Shown piece after piece: positions 1 through 11,947 of a DNA stretch of 64,000 bases. Position 1 is the first letter of the stretch. Each line of letters begins with the position of its first letter. Where the stretch lies: the NCBI GenBank assembly GCA_030077755.1, contig JAQJZZ010000014.1, positions 3,100,001-3,164,000 on the forward strand, written 5' to 3'. This DNA is from Filosporella fistucella. Taxonomy: Eukaryota > Ascomycota > Leotiomycetes > Helotiales. The notes below the pieces were generated by a model. It ran no database searches. It saw only the letters and a list, made by a program, of their open reading frames with translations, and was not told the DNA's origin. Position numbers and translations under genes: made by a program.

Positions 1-657
1 AGTCCTATGGTGCAGCTATTATAGTTCTACGCGGGGAAGGGGAAAGGAGGAAAATTTATAAAGTGCCAAATCAATAATAAATGTTGGAAGTTGAAATAAG
101 TACTATACATTCTATCATATTATCGTATATAGCTTGATTATTCTATAATTGCAAGAGTACAATTAAATACAAAGCAGAAAATTAAAAGTCCCGGGAACAT
201 ATGGCAAAGCCAGTATAGAAGTTCTTATCACTATTTCACGTCCTTTGGATTTATGAGCTTTGTATCCTGTATGCCCTGAACAATCAGAGCTAAAAGAAAT
301 ATTTGCATCTCTCAAGGAGATTATAGGGCATTTCAGTGTGTGTACTTTATATACGTAGTATATGACCATTGAGCTGAGATCATATCAACTCCGTAATGAT
401 TTACACATACACGCTGATACATTGTAGGTCGTCCTGGGAGGGATGATTAACACCACTGGTAAAATTGAATTGGGAATTTCAAAGGACGGACAAAACATCA
501 AAACCGCCCTTTATATGTGATGCAAATTGATGTTGGGTATTCTGTAATTTAAAAAGTATACTGAACCATATCTATTCCGCGGCCTGTCCACCCTGAAATC
601 TGGACGTCTCTTCCAACTACACTTAGGAGTTCCACCCAACATCGGACAGTGTACTAT
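1..657. other. Intergenic, no gene seen
   Basis: A/T-rich left edge before the stop codon of the caspase-like gene. The only open frame (163-369, minus) has no recognisable protein features or splice context. It probably holds the 3' UTR of the neighbour. Confidence 0.5.
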
Positions 658-3409
658 TTAAAAACGATGCTCCATAAACAACGAAAGCGATTGTGGTTCT
701 CTAGAGTATCCAGTAAAGAAAAGCCTCGTAAATACAAAGCCAAGAGAGCACACGCAAAGGCATACTATTACTAGTAACGATATAGAAACCGCTTTTCGAA
801 GATCGGGAGTCCACCCTTTCTTAATACCCTGATTAGTGAATGGTGTTAGACTGTTCAGCCATCCTGATATAGACTTCTCTACCGCTGGTGAAAAATATTG
901 ATTTGGTGATTGACGATACTGAGGCAAATTGTGCTCGAATCGATACCGCCTCCAGATGTCAGACAACATTTGCACAACGATCCAAATCAGCACTCCGCTT
1001 GCTACGTATTCGGGTAAACCCCGCCACCTGCTCTGGAAAGTTTGGTCTCTGGCTTCCCCTTCTGGCCGTAAATTGTGCTGCTTGTCAGGTGCAATTCCAA
1101 AGGTCGTCAATTTGGAAGCCCGTATCTCTGCTTGTAGTAATGATAGATGAGAGCCCACCGTAGCTACCAGCTCACTCAATGGACCCTCGTAGAGCTCCTC
1201 ATTGTTACTGTCGAGGTACCATTCTCTCACCAGAGCTCGCCAGTCGATGTTCTCGATTGCATTTTCGACCCGGTGCATACCAGGCGATGAGAAATCACGG
1301 ATGATTATTTCTTTCGTAGACCACAGTTTCGATTTTGTAGTAATGGCGACGTTCACACTAAGATCGCTCACACTGCCCAGGTAATTGAGAAGTCCCATGC
1401 TCATAAAAGAGCTATAGGTGTTGAGGGATAATGGAGAGCTCAAGCAAACACCCTGGGTACTCTCAAACAATGTCGCAAAGTCCATATCCAGTCTTTCGAT
1501 AAATGTTCCCTCAGTCTGTCCATCCTTGGGAGATTTAGCCACATTTCTGTCATCGGCTGGGAGTGGAAAATGCAAATCATTGGGACCAAATTCGTAGTTC
1601 TGTTTTCGAAGGTTTTTGATGCTTCTATGTTGTATACTAAACGTTGAAGGTGCTATCATTGTATGGAGTGCCTGGGAAAGGTGAGTTGATAGCATAGTAA
1701 TACGATTGTTATCATCACTTACAAATAAAGAATGCAAAGCAAGAGAAGCATAAAGAATTCGATGAAACCAAAAGTTGGCTTTCGATTTCTCTGGTGTATG
1801 TTGCACTGTTTCTTTCAAAAGAGTTGCTGTATCTTGATTTGCTTTCTCGTCTGTTGTTGCTTTATACGTAAAAGGAGCATGAACGAGCATATTTTGTGAA
1901 TGAACATATCCAATGAAGGCACAAGCTGGGTCATCGGGAATCAAATTCCATATGGAAACTGGAATTGACAAAATGAGGAGGGTTGAATTGCTTCGATACA
2001 CCCCTTGCACGTTGGCATATGTTGCAAGTGCAGGGAAGTCTTGGAGCCATCGTCGACATTGCTCAACATCAAGTAATTGTTCTTCTTCTAGCGCTAAAGA
2101 GATCAATACATGTGGTACTGTTCTTTCGCCGTTGGGAAAAACCTGGGTAAGTGACTCCTTAGCATATATTGAATCTGAGGTGCAATTAAGATTGGGCGAT
2201 AACGGCACTCGGATTGAAGTGGATTCCTGTCTCAATCTTCTCAGGTCCGGTAATGATCCTTTGACTTTATCCGATTGAAGGCGAGAAGAAATCTCAATGC
2301 TCTTCGCCCTGATATTGCTGGTATTAAGGACGTGAATAGGAGTTCTACGATGCTCGAATCTTTTGGTGTTGCGATATTTTTCAGGCTTCTCATGTCGAAG
2401 CCGATCTAGGATTTCGCAATGAAGCATGCTTGCGGAGAAAATTGGCTTGCGCTTCCAATCTTCTAGAACCTCGATTAATGTGTTGGTGAACGAATGCCTC
2501 CCGGGTTGGGGAGCAGATGTTTCGAATCCACAAGCAGCAATTGTCTCTGTGACATTGACACTATCTGCATCGGTCGGAGCTCCACTAGCGGCGGTACAGC
2601 AGTCTAGAAGAAGCAGGACATCTGAATCGGCTTGTTCAAACAGAGTTTGGATCGCATTCCATTTCAAGGAGGCATAGTTGACATCAGATGTACTATGTCC
2701 CGCATTAGTAACACAGCATGTCCGGCCCAAAAATGTCTTACCAAGTCCAAATAGCCTGTCGAGACGCATTCATCATACTATGACCTGCATAATAGACAAT
2801 AAGAAGACTGTCTGATTTCCCATGGACATCCACTATTTGCAAGGCTTTTTGCATCAGAGCAAAATGCGGCTTAAAGGTTGGTATAAGCCATGTTTCGGTT
2901 TCAAATCCGTAGGATCTTTCAAATGATTTGGCGAGATCTTCTAACTCATATTGGACACCCATAGGATCTTCTTCCCATCTCAGAAGTAGTACTTTGACAC
3001 TATCATATCTCGAGCGATTCTTGTTTGGGAACGCGCCAGCAGCAGCCTGTAGATATTCAGAAGGAGTTCATCAGAAAATTAGATTGACATGATTTACATG
3101 CTCTAGATGTTCGGCAAACACGCTCAATTCTGCAATGTGATATTTTGTTCGGCTGATATCGTGCGTGGGTGAGATGATTCCGCGCCCAATATGAGGTTGT
3201 CCATCGTGATATTCATGAGAATCAGCAGAAATTGACGACGCTGGGCTGAGATTACGGAGAGACTGCCATTGTTAATTTCAAAGTCGTGGCCAAAGTATCT
3301 CAATTGGGCTTACCCGACCCTCCGGTGAGCTGGAGCCTAGAGACGACTGGGAGGAGCTAACTGGTTGCATGCCCCCCGCAGCAAGCGTAATGAATGGCAG
3401 GTCTTCCAT
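658..3409 (-). CDS. Caspase-like (peptidase C14) protein with C-terminal membrane segments
   Basis: Best model: exons 658-2692, 2742-3046 and 3098 to about 3409. The 49-bp intron 2693-2741 has a TACTAAT branch point and joins the two halves of a caspase fold. The His half ends in YYAGH (near 2776-2794). The Cys half carries LLLLDCC (near 2595-2612), the usual C14 dyad spacing. The long middle region is not recognised. The last ~100 residues hold two hydrophobic stretches (around WIVVQML and LLVIVCLCVCSLGF), suggesting membrane anchoring near the C-terminus. Members of this family act in fungal cell death and heterokaryon-incompatibility-type responses; that role here is inference. The 5' end is uncertain: the ATG at 3409 opens a good exon with donor GTAAGC near 3311, but I found no acceptor that keeps the frame into exon 2. 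There could be an extra exon or a frame break. Confidence 0.75.
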
Positions 3410-3858
3410 CGAATATAAATTTTGTCCCCCTAGAGTATCGAGCACTTGAAAGTTCAAGCTGTTGATGAAGTGTAGCTGGAAAATCCCGTTCCTGGTGATC
3501 TTGTCAATGAGTGTGCGCCATTCCCGAAAGATTCACCGAGACCCTGCCTCACTGCCTGCACACCTGTGCATCCTGCCAAACTCGGTCCAATGACCGCCGC
3601 CAAATCGTAAAAAGGAAAGCGGAAGGATTCCCAGCATATTTTCTGGGAAATAAATGAAACACTCATGCAAGAATGCTAGTCAATTGTTTTGGTGCGGTGT
3701 GAATTGTTCAATTCGTCTCTATGTCGAACATCTATGGGGGTATATACCGCTTAACATAAAGCATTCCCATGCACCAAACGCCCCGAAGTGCAGTTGCCTC
3801 CGTCCTTTTTCCCTAGTCAAATATTTCGTGATCTCATCGCTCCGACCCTCCACCATGC
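3410..3858. promoter_or_regulatory. Upstream region of the caspase-like gene
   Basis: 449 bp between the caspase-like start and the SLC1 stop, both on the minus strand. It should hold the SLC1 3' UTR and the promoter of the caspase-like gene. No gene or named motif was recognised. Confidence 0.4.
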
Positions 3859-4817
3859 TTATGATATAGTGGCTTCGGCACCACTGGCCTTGATAACTCT
3901 GTCGCTAGTGTTCTGGGTGGGCATGGGCATTGCGTGCCCTCTAGCTTTCGCTGTCAGGCTCACCAACTCTTCCAACATCAATTCGCGAGTATCTCGGGCC
4001 AGATCTTCCACATCCGACGGTTTAAGGTGTTTCGTCTCAATCGGTTTCAACACTTCTACAGGTTAGCATGTAAACTCTATTCTGAACTTCAAGCCGTACC
4101 TTTCATTGGGATATTTCCAGACTTGAACCGCCAGCCTTGCACATAGAGGATGTCGGAGTAATTCGCAACAACCACTGGTACAATTGGTACGCCGGCTTGC
4201 ACTGCCAAATGGAAGGCGCCCTTCTTGAAGGGTAATAACATCGGCTCTTTTGCATAACTTCGTGTTCCTTCTGGGAACATGTACACACTCTGTCTTTCTC
4301 TTGTTATTTCCTGAGATGCCCCAGCCATTGCATGTCGTGCGTCGGCAGAATTGGCTCGGTCAATGAAGACTGAGTATGAGAGAGTCATGAACCAGCCCAG
4401 GAACGGCATGCTCTTCAACGATTTCTTTGCAGTTACCGAGCAGTATTTTGGGAACATGCAACCCAACATCAACACATCCAATTCTGTCTGGTGATTGCCA
4501 ATAAACACCGCAGGCCGTGTCTTATTTAGATAGTCGTTCGGATCCTCAATCGAAAAGGTGATACCAGTCGTCAACCACATTACGTATTTGAAGCTTCTCG
4601 CCGTCGCCCATTGTGAAATTCGACCATATCCAGCCAGGCGCAGGAATATTGAAACGAGAACTCCATAGCAGGCACAGAAAACAAGCGATGCATATGAGGC
4701 GAGTAGGCGAGCGAAAAAGCCAGCTGCCGGGACTCGAGATGACATCAGGTACAGAAACAAAGTGAGTGCCAGATACCCTGCTCCGAAGAGGCCGAGGTAG
4801 TAAGTTACTGCAAACAT
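3859..4817 (-). CDS. SLC1: 1-acyl-sn-glycerol-3-phosphate acyltransferase
   Basis: Exons 3859-4055 and 4100-4817 with a 44-bp intron (branch GCTAAC, acceptor CTGTAG) give 304 residues, the usual length of yeast Slc1/fungal AGPAT. It transfers an acyl group to lysophosphatidic acid to make phosphatidic acid at the ER and lipid droplets. The N-terminus has two or three hydrophobic segments (about residues 4-26 and 36-62). The catalytic NHxxxxD block is at N108-D114 and the substrate-binding FPEGTRS at 181-187, followed by the hydrophobic VPIVPVVV stretch. The start is the only ATG before the first membrane segment. It is divergent from PDX2 across a 348-bp shared upstream region. Identification is by family motifs and is secure; the symbol is by homology. 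Confidence 0.94.
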
Positions 4818-5165
4818 TTCAACGTGAACGTGGTTAAGAAGAGCAGAAAAGTCGTTATGGATAGTAGGCCCTCCTCAGAGGGAAAAGTTTGCACATAGAA
4901 AGCGCGGTGAAGGAGGATGAAATTGTGTTGAGGATCCGAGGTGGATTTAAATTGTCTGATGCCGAGAGATTTTTGGTGGTGAGAACTGCCAAGCCGCTAA
5001 ATATTTAAGGTTGTTCCGATGACCGACAACACCTGACTCCAGTGGGCACTCCAATTGGAACTGTTCGGTTCTGGAACGTCATCGGACGAACACTTTTTTT
5101 TTCCTACTTGGATACAATTGCATGTGTTGATCACAAAATCAGGATTTCACTTCCGACTCTCAAAG
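4818..5165. promoter_or_regulatory. Shared divergent promoter of SLC1 and PDX2
   Basis: 348 bp between two head-to-head start codons. It must carry both promoters and 5' UTRs. An open frame runs into the PDX2 frame from 5055, but the conserved protein starts at the ATG at 5166. No named transcription-factor site is claimed. Confidence 0.55.
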
Positions 5166-6073
5166 ATGGGTTCAATTCAAGGCAATCTGAATGTTACCGT
5201 GGGTGTACTGGCCCTGCAAGGTGCATTTAACGAACACGTCCAATTACTGAGGCAAGCCGCCCAGATCGTGACCTCTACCAGCATTGCTGAGAGGAGTTGG
5301 ACATTCAAAGAGGTTCGGAATGAGTCTGAACTCAACTCTTGTGATGCCTTGATTATCCCAGGCGGCGAAAGTACCGCAATATCTCTGGTCGCGCAGAGAT
5401 CAAACATGTTGGAGCCTCTCCGAGATTTTGTCAAGTGAGTCATCAACATGGCTAAGCTGAATCTTGTTAATGTTTCAGTAGAGTCGCAAGAAAACCAACT
5501 TGGGGAACTTGCGCAGGCCTAATATTACTTGCCGAATCCGCGAATAGAACAAAGAAAGGGGGTCAGGAGCTTATCGGTGGTCTTGATGTTCGAGTCAATC
5601 GCAACCACTTCGGCCGCCAAATTGAAAGTTTTGAGGCAGATTTGGATCTCCCATTCTTAAAGCAGGCTGAATCGTCAAAAGATGTCGCCGCAAGCAAATC
5701 GCCTTTCCGCGCGATCTTCATACGTGCACCGGTCGTTGAGCGATTGCTACCAAATGTTGTTGGCGAGCAAAAGACTGAGGCGCAAGTTGAAGATACTGTC
5801 ATTGCACCCTCGCGTGCCATCGACGAAAATGTGGCAAAAGTTGTGAAGGTCCCAGAAGTTGAAATTATGGGAACTTTACCCGGTCGTGCAGCTACGCTAA
5901 AAGATGATGCAACGAGAGAAAGACTCGATGAGGGCGCTGGGGATATAATCGCAGTTCGGCAAGCTAATGTGTTTGGCACAAGCTTCCATCCCGAGCTGAC
6001 TGGAGACCCTCGTATACATATATGGTGGCTGCAAGAAGTCATTGAAGCTGTTGATCTTAGACGAGGATCATGA
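5166..6073 (+). CDS. PDX2: Pyridoxal 5'-phosphate synthase, glutaminase subunit (Pdx2/SNO)
   Basis: Exons 5166-5434 and 5479-6073 (44-bp intron, acceptor TTTCAG) give 287 residues. The subunit hydrolyses glutamine and channels ammonia to Pdx1/SNZ for de novo vitamin B6 synthesis in the cytosol. Conserved blocks of the class-I amidotransferase are visible: GVLALQG near the N-terminus, the oxyanion-strand GGEST at 66-70, nucleophile Cys101 in GTCAGLILL, and His260/Glu262 in SFHPE near the C-terminus. The exon junction falls just before the Cys block (FV-N-RVARKP). The protein is longer than bacterial PdxT because of an insert around residues 180-230, as is common in fungi. The partner Pdx1 is not in the window. 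Confidence 0.95.
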
Positions 6074-6200
6074 GCATTGCACAGATCTGACTATCTACTC
6101 GTCCGATAACCAGTGGGGACATGTCGCAGAGCATACTTCGCTCCACTTCGGAGAATGAATATCAAGGTATCTCTCCAATTGCACAGAGCCACAAAATATT

Positions 6201-7981
6201 CTACTTCAATACCCGAAATCTGACACCCTTGCTACCCTCTTTCACTCCCGGAAGGAAACAGTCTGATTCTATCTCGACATCGGAGATATCAGTGCCCACC
6301 AACTCGAGCGCTCCTTCATCACCTTCAAATCTCACATCTCTTGATCCAAACCGTCTAAAGACTCCAGCCAGCCAAAGATACATTTCAGCATATGCAAGTG
6401 GCATCCCCACGCACTGCCTATGGCCTCGTGAGAAAGCAACAAGGTAGCGGTCTAACCTTTGATCATCTATCCATCTCTCCGGCTGGAACGATTTTGACTT
6501 GGGGAAAATTGTTTCATTGTGATGGATGAGGACCGATGTCATACCAACCGGAGTTCCTGCTGGTATGACCCAATCTCGATCCGATGCTGAGAATGTCAAC
6601 GGCTCCAGTGGGATCCGTTGAGACCGAGAACTAAGTCCATAGCTGAGTCTCAAACCCTCTTTGATGACGGCTGTTAGATATGGTAACCTTTCCAATTGTA
6701 CTTGTGGTGTGGATATACTTGAGTCCGGAATCGCAATAGCTAGTTCCGACTTCAACTTTTTCAACAAAACCGGATTCGAGAGCAGATGGAAGAATATGAC
6801 CGTGAGGCTCCAGGCTGTGGTCTCTTGCCCAGCTATGACAACCTATACACGGATTAGTATGAAATCCGTCCATTCTCTTGGTGTTGCCAATGGATGTAGG
6901 AACTTGAGTTCAAATACCGATTGTGCTTCGTCCGCCAGTCGATCCGCAGTCTTTTCCGATGAAGGAAGCTTGCTCTTCAACAATTCTTGAAATATCGTTG
7001 GATGAGATAAGCTTTCATATTTGTCTTCGCCCTGTTTCAATGTTTCTCGGACCTGCGCTCTGAACTCCTTTTCAGTGTTAGATGATTCACATCAAATCGT
7101 ATTACAGGGACTTGACCTACTTGTTGAAGTGTCTGGAAAGCAGCAAGTGCGACTCCCAGCCTTGCTACAAGAAACCCTGGCAAGCTTCGCACGATCCACA
7201 GGATCCAGATATTATGCTTCATAACCCATGCCATGGAAGCAGCCTCATGTGTTGCATCGTGCTCAACTACGTCAAAGTCCTCTTTTTCAAGTCTCTGATA
7301 TGATCTTCCGAAACAATACATCATGATCACATCTCCTCTGGTCAGTTTCAAACCCAATGGTATTCAAAGGGTTGCCTACCTGAGCTTAGAGCACTCAACA
7401 TTACCACAATTCTCTGGACTTCTCCCGTTTTCGCCAGTCCTCTCAGCCTATCGATGAATATTTCCATTCGGTCTTCAATTACCGGCTGCAGTTTTCTCAC
7501 TGTCGCAATGGAGAAATATGGATTCAGAGCTGCTCGCCGAATTTTGTGCAGGTTGTGATCCACAGTCGCCGCGCTCCCACCAGTCAACCCAAAGGTTCTC
7601 ACGAACCAATCCCACTTGTCTCTCCTTTGAGTAGAGGAATAGAGCGTATCATAGAATTCTGGAGTAGAGATGTGCAGCTCCCACGGATTGATCCGAATTA
7701 TTGGACCGTACTTTTTGTGTAGTTCACGAATATGGAAGGTGTATTGGCCCTTTAAGGGGTACACGTCGTAATAGAACTCATACCTGCGAGGTCAGCATTT
7801 GTCTGAGGGGCAGGCATCAGGATCTGAACCAAAGAGTCAACCCCGCTAGCTTCGGCCCTGGAAATCCAGCAACAGGGCTTAAATAAAGACGATAGATTGC
7901 ACCATAGATCGTGTAGCCTATAATTGCGATCACTCCTGCACCTACAGAATTCGATATAAAGATGCCCATGAGGGAGGACAT
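6201..7981 (-). CDS. Cytochrome P450 monooxygenase
   Basis: Five exons: 6201-6842, 6918-7067, 7121-7335, 7380-7783 and 7830-7981. They give 520 residues, a full-length microsomal P450. Residues about 10-30 form the membrane anchor, followed by the proline-rich hinge (FPGPK). The I-helix motif is AGQETT (311-316), the K-helix ExxR is EGLR (369-372), the PERF-type motif is FQPERW (426-431), and the haem loop FSRGHRQCVG (444-453) has Cys451 as ligand. All catalytic landmarks are intact. The sequence around YEFYYDVYPLKGQYTF resembles the fungal group that includes trichodiene-oxygenase-like and other secondary-metabolism P450s; substrate unknown. The first intron uses a weak donor (GTTCAG), but the joined protein matches the family. 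Its neighbours are an AsaB-like oxygenase and a broken MFS transporter. Confidence 0.94.
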
Positions 7982-9019
7982 TGTCTGAGACGGATGCAGA
8001 TTGACCGAATACTCTAATAAGTACCAACTTTCCGAATACACAACAATACATCTATCGCAAGCGCGGGGCACTTTGGACTTTCTACTTCCCTAGTTCTTCA
8101 ATTCCCACCTTCCCTATAATGGCCTCGTGCCGGGTAACGTACCATTCTCCAGTACATTCTCCGACCCTTGAATGTACATGCAATGTCACGTGTCTGATAT
8201 GCAACCGAATCGTTGACAGCACAAGCCGCAGACTCAGGTGCTCTGCCTCAAATCATGTAGAGAGGTTCAATGAAGGTTTCCTGATTTTCCGGCTAGCTAT
8301 AAGAAGTGCAATGGAAGCAAATGTCACCGTTAACCTCGTACTATGAACAACAAATTTCCTATCGTCATGTATCCCATCACGGTCCGTGATGTCCCTGTCC
8401 CTTCTATCCTTCTAGCCTTCACACATCAGATAACAACGCTTATTAATTCATATTTGATACGGTTGGTGATCTAAGGGATTCTTTACCTGAAAGATTCTCT
8501 ATAATACCGTCTCAATTCAGGCTACTAGTCTGAAAGTTGTGAGAGTGAAGACCGAACCCTTTCTGTCTTTGTCATAATTGAGTTCAAGGCTATGCCCTCG
8601 CCAAATTTGCAAAGTCCAAGTGAACGCGAGAAAAAAAGGAACGCTGTTGTAGCTATGCTGAAAGATACACGGGGAATTGACGGAACAGTGGCCAGTGAGG
8701 GAGTTCAATGATGGCAAGTAACAAACTTGATTGTATATCGAGGCATGTAAACGGGAAGATGAGAAGCAGTGTCTTGAGGAGGGTTATTAGCAAACTGGCA
8801 AACTCTTGCACCAAGGTAGTCGTGAAAAGTGAGGTCATAGCACAGTGACAGAGACAGTCAAGCGATGAGAGCGTACGATCACCTAAAAAATTCATTGTGG
8901 AGGTTTAGAGCATCTCGATAGACCCAGGTGTTCGGTAGAATATTTCAATATCGACTGGAAACAAGAATATCAGGACAAGCTGAAAGAACAGTCGTTGCTT
9001 TGTGAATCGTAAGAATAGG
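7982..9019. other. Intergenic, no gene seen
   Basis: About 1 kb between the P450 start and the stop of the AsaB-like gene, both on the minus strand. A hydrophobic 80-codon frame at 8653-8895 has no homology I recognise and no supporting splice or composition signal. The region should include the P450 promoter. Confidence 0.45.
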
Positions 9020-10080
9020 CTAGGCCTCTGGATACGTGAAAACAAGCGCTCTGATCTCTAACGTCTTCCTTGGCTTAACATCAGGTTTCAAGTCTTGGTG
9101 TACAAATGCTGTATGTGGTGTGCCTTTGGCCACGTCAATATAGATTGTCGATTGGAAGAGCTAATTTCCATACCTTTCGCCATGACTGTTTCATCCGAAT
9201 CGAAGATCTTCAGAACGAGGACTTCGTCCTTCCTTTGGCGACTCAAATAGTACCATTTGACATCGGGATTGTACATAGGATACACGGCTTCTCCAGTGTA
9301 TGCTTTTGTTACCTGATCTGTGATCAACATATGTTCTTCGCGTATTGTGCTCCCGTCACATAATGCAAGAGGACAATCTTCGATCTCATGGTCATATGGG
9401 CGCCAAACACTGCAATTCATTAGCTTCTGGGTTTTAAATGCAATTCGGAAAACCATACTTGAGAATCCGGGTTCTTCCTCGAAGTAGAAAATCAGATTCA
9501 TCTCCCATACTCGTCCTGACGCGCTTCAGAACCCCGGCAGCACTTTGGTCTTAGATGAAACTTGATCAGCGCATTCATAGAAGACTTGTGAGGCTGACAT
9601 ACCAATATGGACGCCAATTGCAGGAGGTAGTGCTACGGACGTATTTGCAATATCCACGAAGTCATCCTGCGGCCGCTTGGTATTGAGTCGTATCTGTTGT
9701 GTCAGTTCACAACAGCTTGCATCTGAGATCCCAGATCTTACCCTGTAATCAAAAAATTTGACCCGATCAACTCCTTCCACATTCTCCTTCAGGAATTTTT
9801 CCACGGCAGGTTCATACAAACTTGCAATCAATCCGGCATCTGAAACATCAAAGTCTGGGAAGTTATGTTTGATAAATGCAAACCCGCTTTTATCGAGAGT
9901 GAATTCATCCTCTCGTCCTCGGATGTCGTGAATTATTTCTTCTGGGGCCTTCGCGAAAGTAATATTGGTCTTTTGAGATAAGGTTAGACCAGGGATATCG
10001 CTGACAATCACGTATGGTTTTTCTGTTAGAAAACAGTCATTCCAGACTGCATAACTCAGTGATTGAAGCTCATCAGGCAT
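9020..10080 (-). CDS. AsaB/CmcJ-like hydroxylase or desaturase
   Basis: Five exons: 9020-9123, 9174-9409, 9459-9549, 9603-9693 and 9742-10080, joined by 48-53-bp introns. They give 286 residues, the family's usual size. Joining the exons restores every hallmark of the family: TEKPY near the N-terminus, DIRGREDEFTLD, FDYR-IRLNTKRP, GVHIDQS (residues about 140-146), then RILNVWRP (172-178), PLALCD, and a C-terminal RKTLEIRALVFTYP block. The HID motif is split by an intron. Members (asaB, the NvfI-type enzymes and the cephamycin CmcJ-related group) hydroxylate or desaturate secondary metabolites; many are non-haem iron, 2-oxoglutarate enzymes. I chose the ATG at 10080; an upstream in-frame TTG is not a likely start. 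It lies between the P450 and a dead MFS transporter, suggesting a small pathway. Substrate unknown. Confidence 0.9.
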
Positions 10081-10653
10081 GTTGAGATATTGGAAGATAC
10101 TCAAGTGCTCTGCTGGGGAAAGGCTGGAATTTGTGCTTTGGAATCGTAATAAGTCAAGTGAGCTCCACGCTTGGAATGGTTGAGCAACCGTGCCAGGTTC
10201 CTCGTTTTGGAAAGCCGGTGTCTACGTTGTAAATAATTGTCATACATTGGGCACTGAAAAAGCATAAGAGGCTTGCTACCAGCTATCCTGCTGTGATACA
10301 TAGGTGACATGTTCATGTGACTATCACATGGCCGGCGACGCATGACGTGGAACAGAGAGCACAACATTAAGCAGACTCGAAAAAACAGGTGAGATTTGTC
10401 GTACGAAAGCGGTCACAACATGAATCCTTCAAGAAAAAAAGCCAGATGAGAAGTGGAGTTTGAGCGAAACTATCTACGCTACCAGAACACAATCATCCCA
10501 AATTCCAAACCAATCCTTCAAGCCCTTCCAAGGAACTCCGACCCTCCCATCTCTCACCAAAGAAAGTTCGTTCCACGGAACCTCGGTCTTGTCTGAATCA
10601 AAGCGGTCTTAGGTTGCGTAACTAGCCTGATGGAATTTAGATGATCTTACAGC
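10081..10653. other. Intergenic, no gene seen
   Basis: Upstream region of the AsaB-like gene. An 88-codon minus-strand frame (10101-10367) lacks family features. Confidence 0.4.
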
Positions 10654-10851
10654 TTATGCAGCGAGGCCAAGTATTATATCACTGTCTCTCGCATCATGCA
10701 CTGAAACGAGATCTGGAGTAGTATCATGGTCCACCGTCTCCATGAATACTTTCCAAGGCTGAGATTGGGTGTTCTCAGCTTTGGCGGATTCTTCCTCGAG
10801 CTTCTGGACCCAGGAAGTCATGACGGTGGCTTGAACGGTGGATGAAGGCAT
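10654..10851 (-). CDS. Possible small hypothetical protein (65 aa)
   Basis: An ATG-started 65-codon frame of normal-looking acidic composition (LEEESAKAE, DTTPDLVSVHDARDSD) with no membrane segment or signal peptide. I do not recognise it. A donor/acceptor-like pair (GTAAGATC, then CATCAG) follows shortly after the stop and could be a 3' UTR intron. Nothing else supports expression. Confidence 0.3.
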   Translation of the reverse strand: MPSSTVQATVMTSWVQKLEEESAKAENTQSQPWKVFMETVDHDTTPDLVSVHDARDSDIILGLAA

Positions 10852-11947
10852 GTTGAAGTTTGTTTTTGCTTTTGGGCAGAACGTTCTGGTGGCTGCATGA
10901 GTTGCTTTTCTTCAAGTTTCCATGATTATCACTTACTATTTCGAGTCTGGATGCTTTAGAGGAGTTCTTAAGGTAGGAATTGTCGAGTCTGCCGGTTTTT
11001 GCAGGATGAGTGCCGGAGGGTGTTAAAGCTGGGTCGAATCAAACTTTATATCTTTCTGAGCTGAGCAATTTAACCCTCCGTCTGATCCTTTTCACTCATG
11101 ATCATACGTGGCATAAAAATATGTCGACGATATTCGTAAGGTAGATCAAGAATTGGTAAGATGAGATCCAGTCACAAAGCAGGAGATCAAACGCATGTAA
11201 GTGAATGGGTCAGTATACAGTCTCCTGCACCTGCGATGTGATAAGGTCTACCAATCCCGACTTTTTCTGAGTAGTCACTTATTGACATGGGTTGGAGTAG
11301 TTCCTTTGCATTCGCTCATCCCAAGGTTGGGCATGTGAACATTTGGGCAATCTTGCAATTGTGCAACTGAGTTGCTGTCGTGAACCCCCTTTCATCACCT
11401 CGCGAAGCGCTCTGAGTTGCCGATTGACCCGATGGACGATAAATGACAGCGAAAATGACTTCTTATTACAGACGAACATTCTCGGCCACTATGATTTGCC
11501 GAAAGGAATGGAAATCAAGATCCCTCAGGATTATCCACCGAGGGGAAACTCGACATGTCATTTCGGGCCAACAGCGTGGTGTAATACCTCGATACCGAGT
11601 CGTCTCCCTTTTCCTCGCCTGAGCACCCCTAAAATTTAGCGACCAAAGCTTGTACTTGAAACCATTTTCGGCACCTTTCCTGACGTCAACAAAGTCGCGA
11701 ACTAACATCATTTGTAGGAAAATCTAAATTCGCTCCAGCCCTCAACTTTAATCCCAGTGACATGGTCCAGTGACATATTCAGTACCAATGGCATATGGGG
11801 CAAAGCGGCAGTTGGAACGCGTTGGCTTTCCGATGCAAACCTACGTTAGGATGTGTGATGACGAGATAAGCAGTTGATCGTTTGTTCCTTTATTAACATG
11901 AGAAAGAATGCCCGATAATGCTAAATCCCCTCTAATTCTGATGAAAA
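10852..11947. other. Intergenic upstream of the MFS pseudogene
   Basis: 1.1 kb with only short open frames that look like chance. It should contain the remains of the transporter promoter. Confidence 0.4.

Noticed and set aside
163..369. 68-codon minus frame at the left edge
   Set aside because: A/T-rich, no protein features.
8653..8895. 80-codon hydrophobic minus-strand frame
   Set aside because: No family, low complexity, lies in the expected promoter of the P450.
10101..10367. 88-codon minus frame upstream of the AsaB-like gene
   Set aside because: No ATG-led conserved start and no splice site joining it to the gene.
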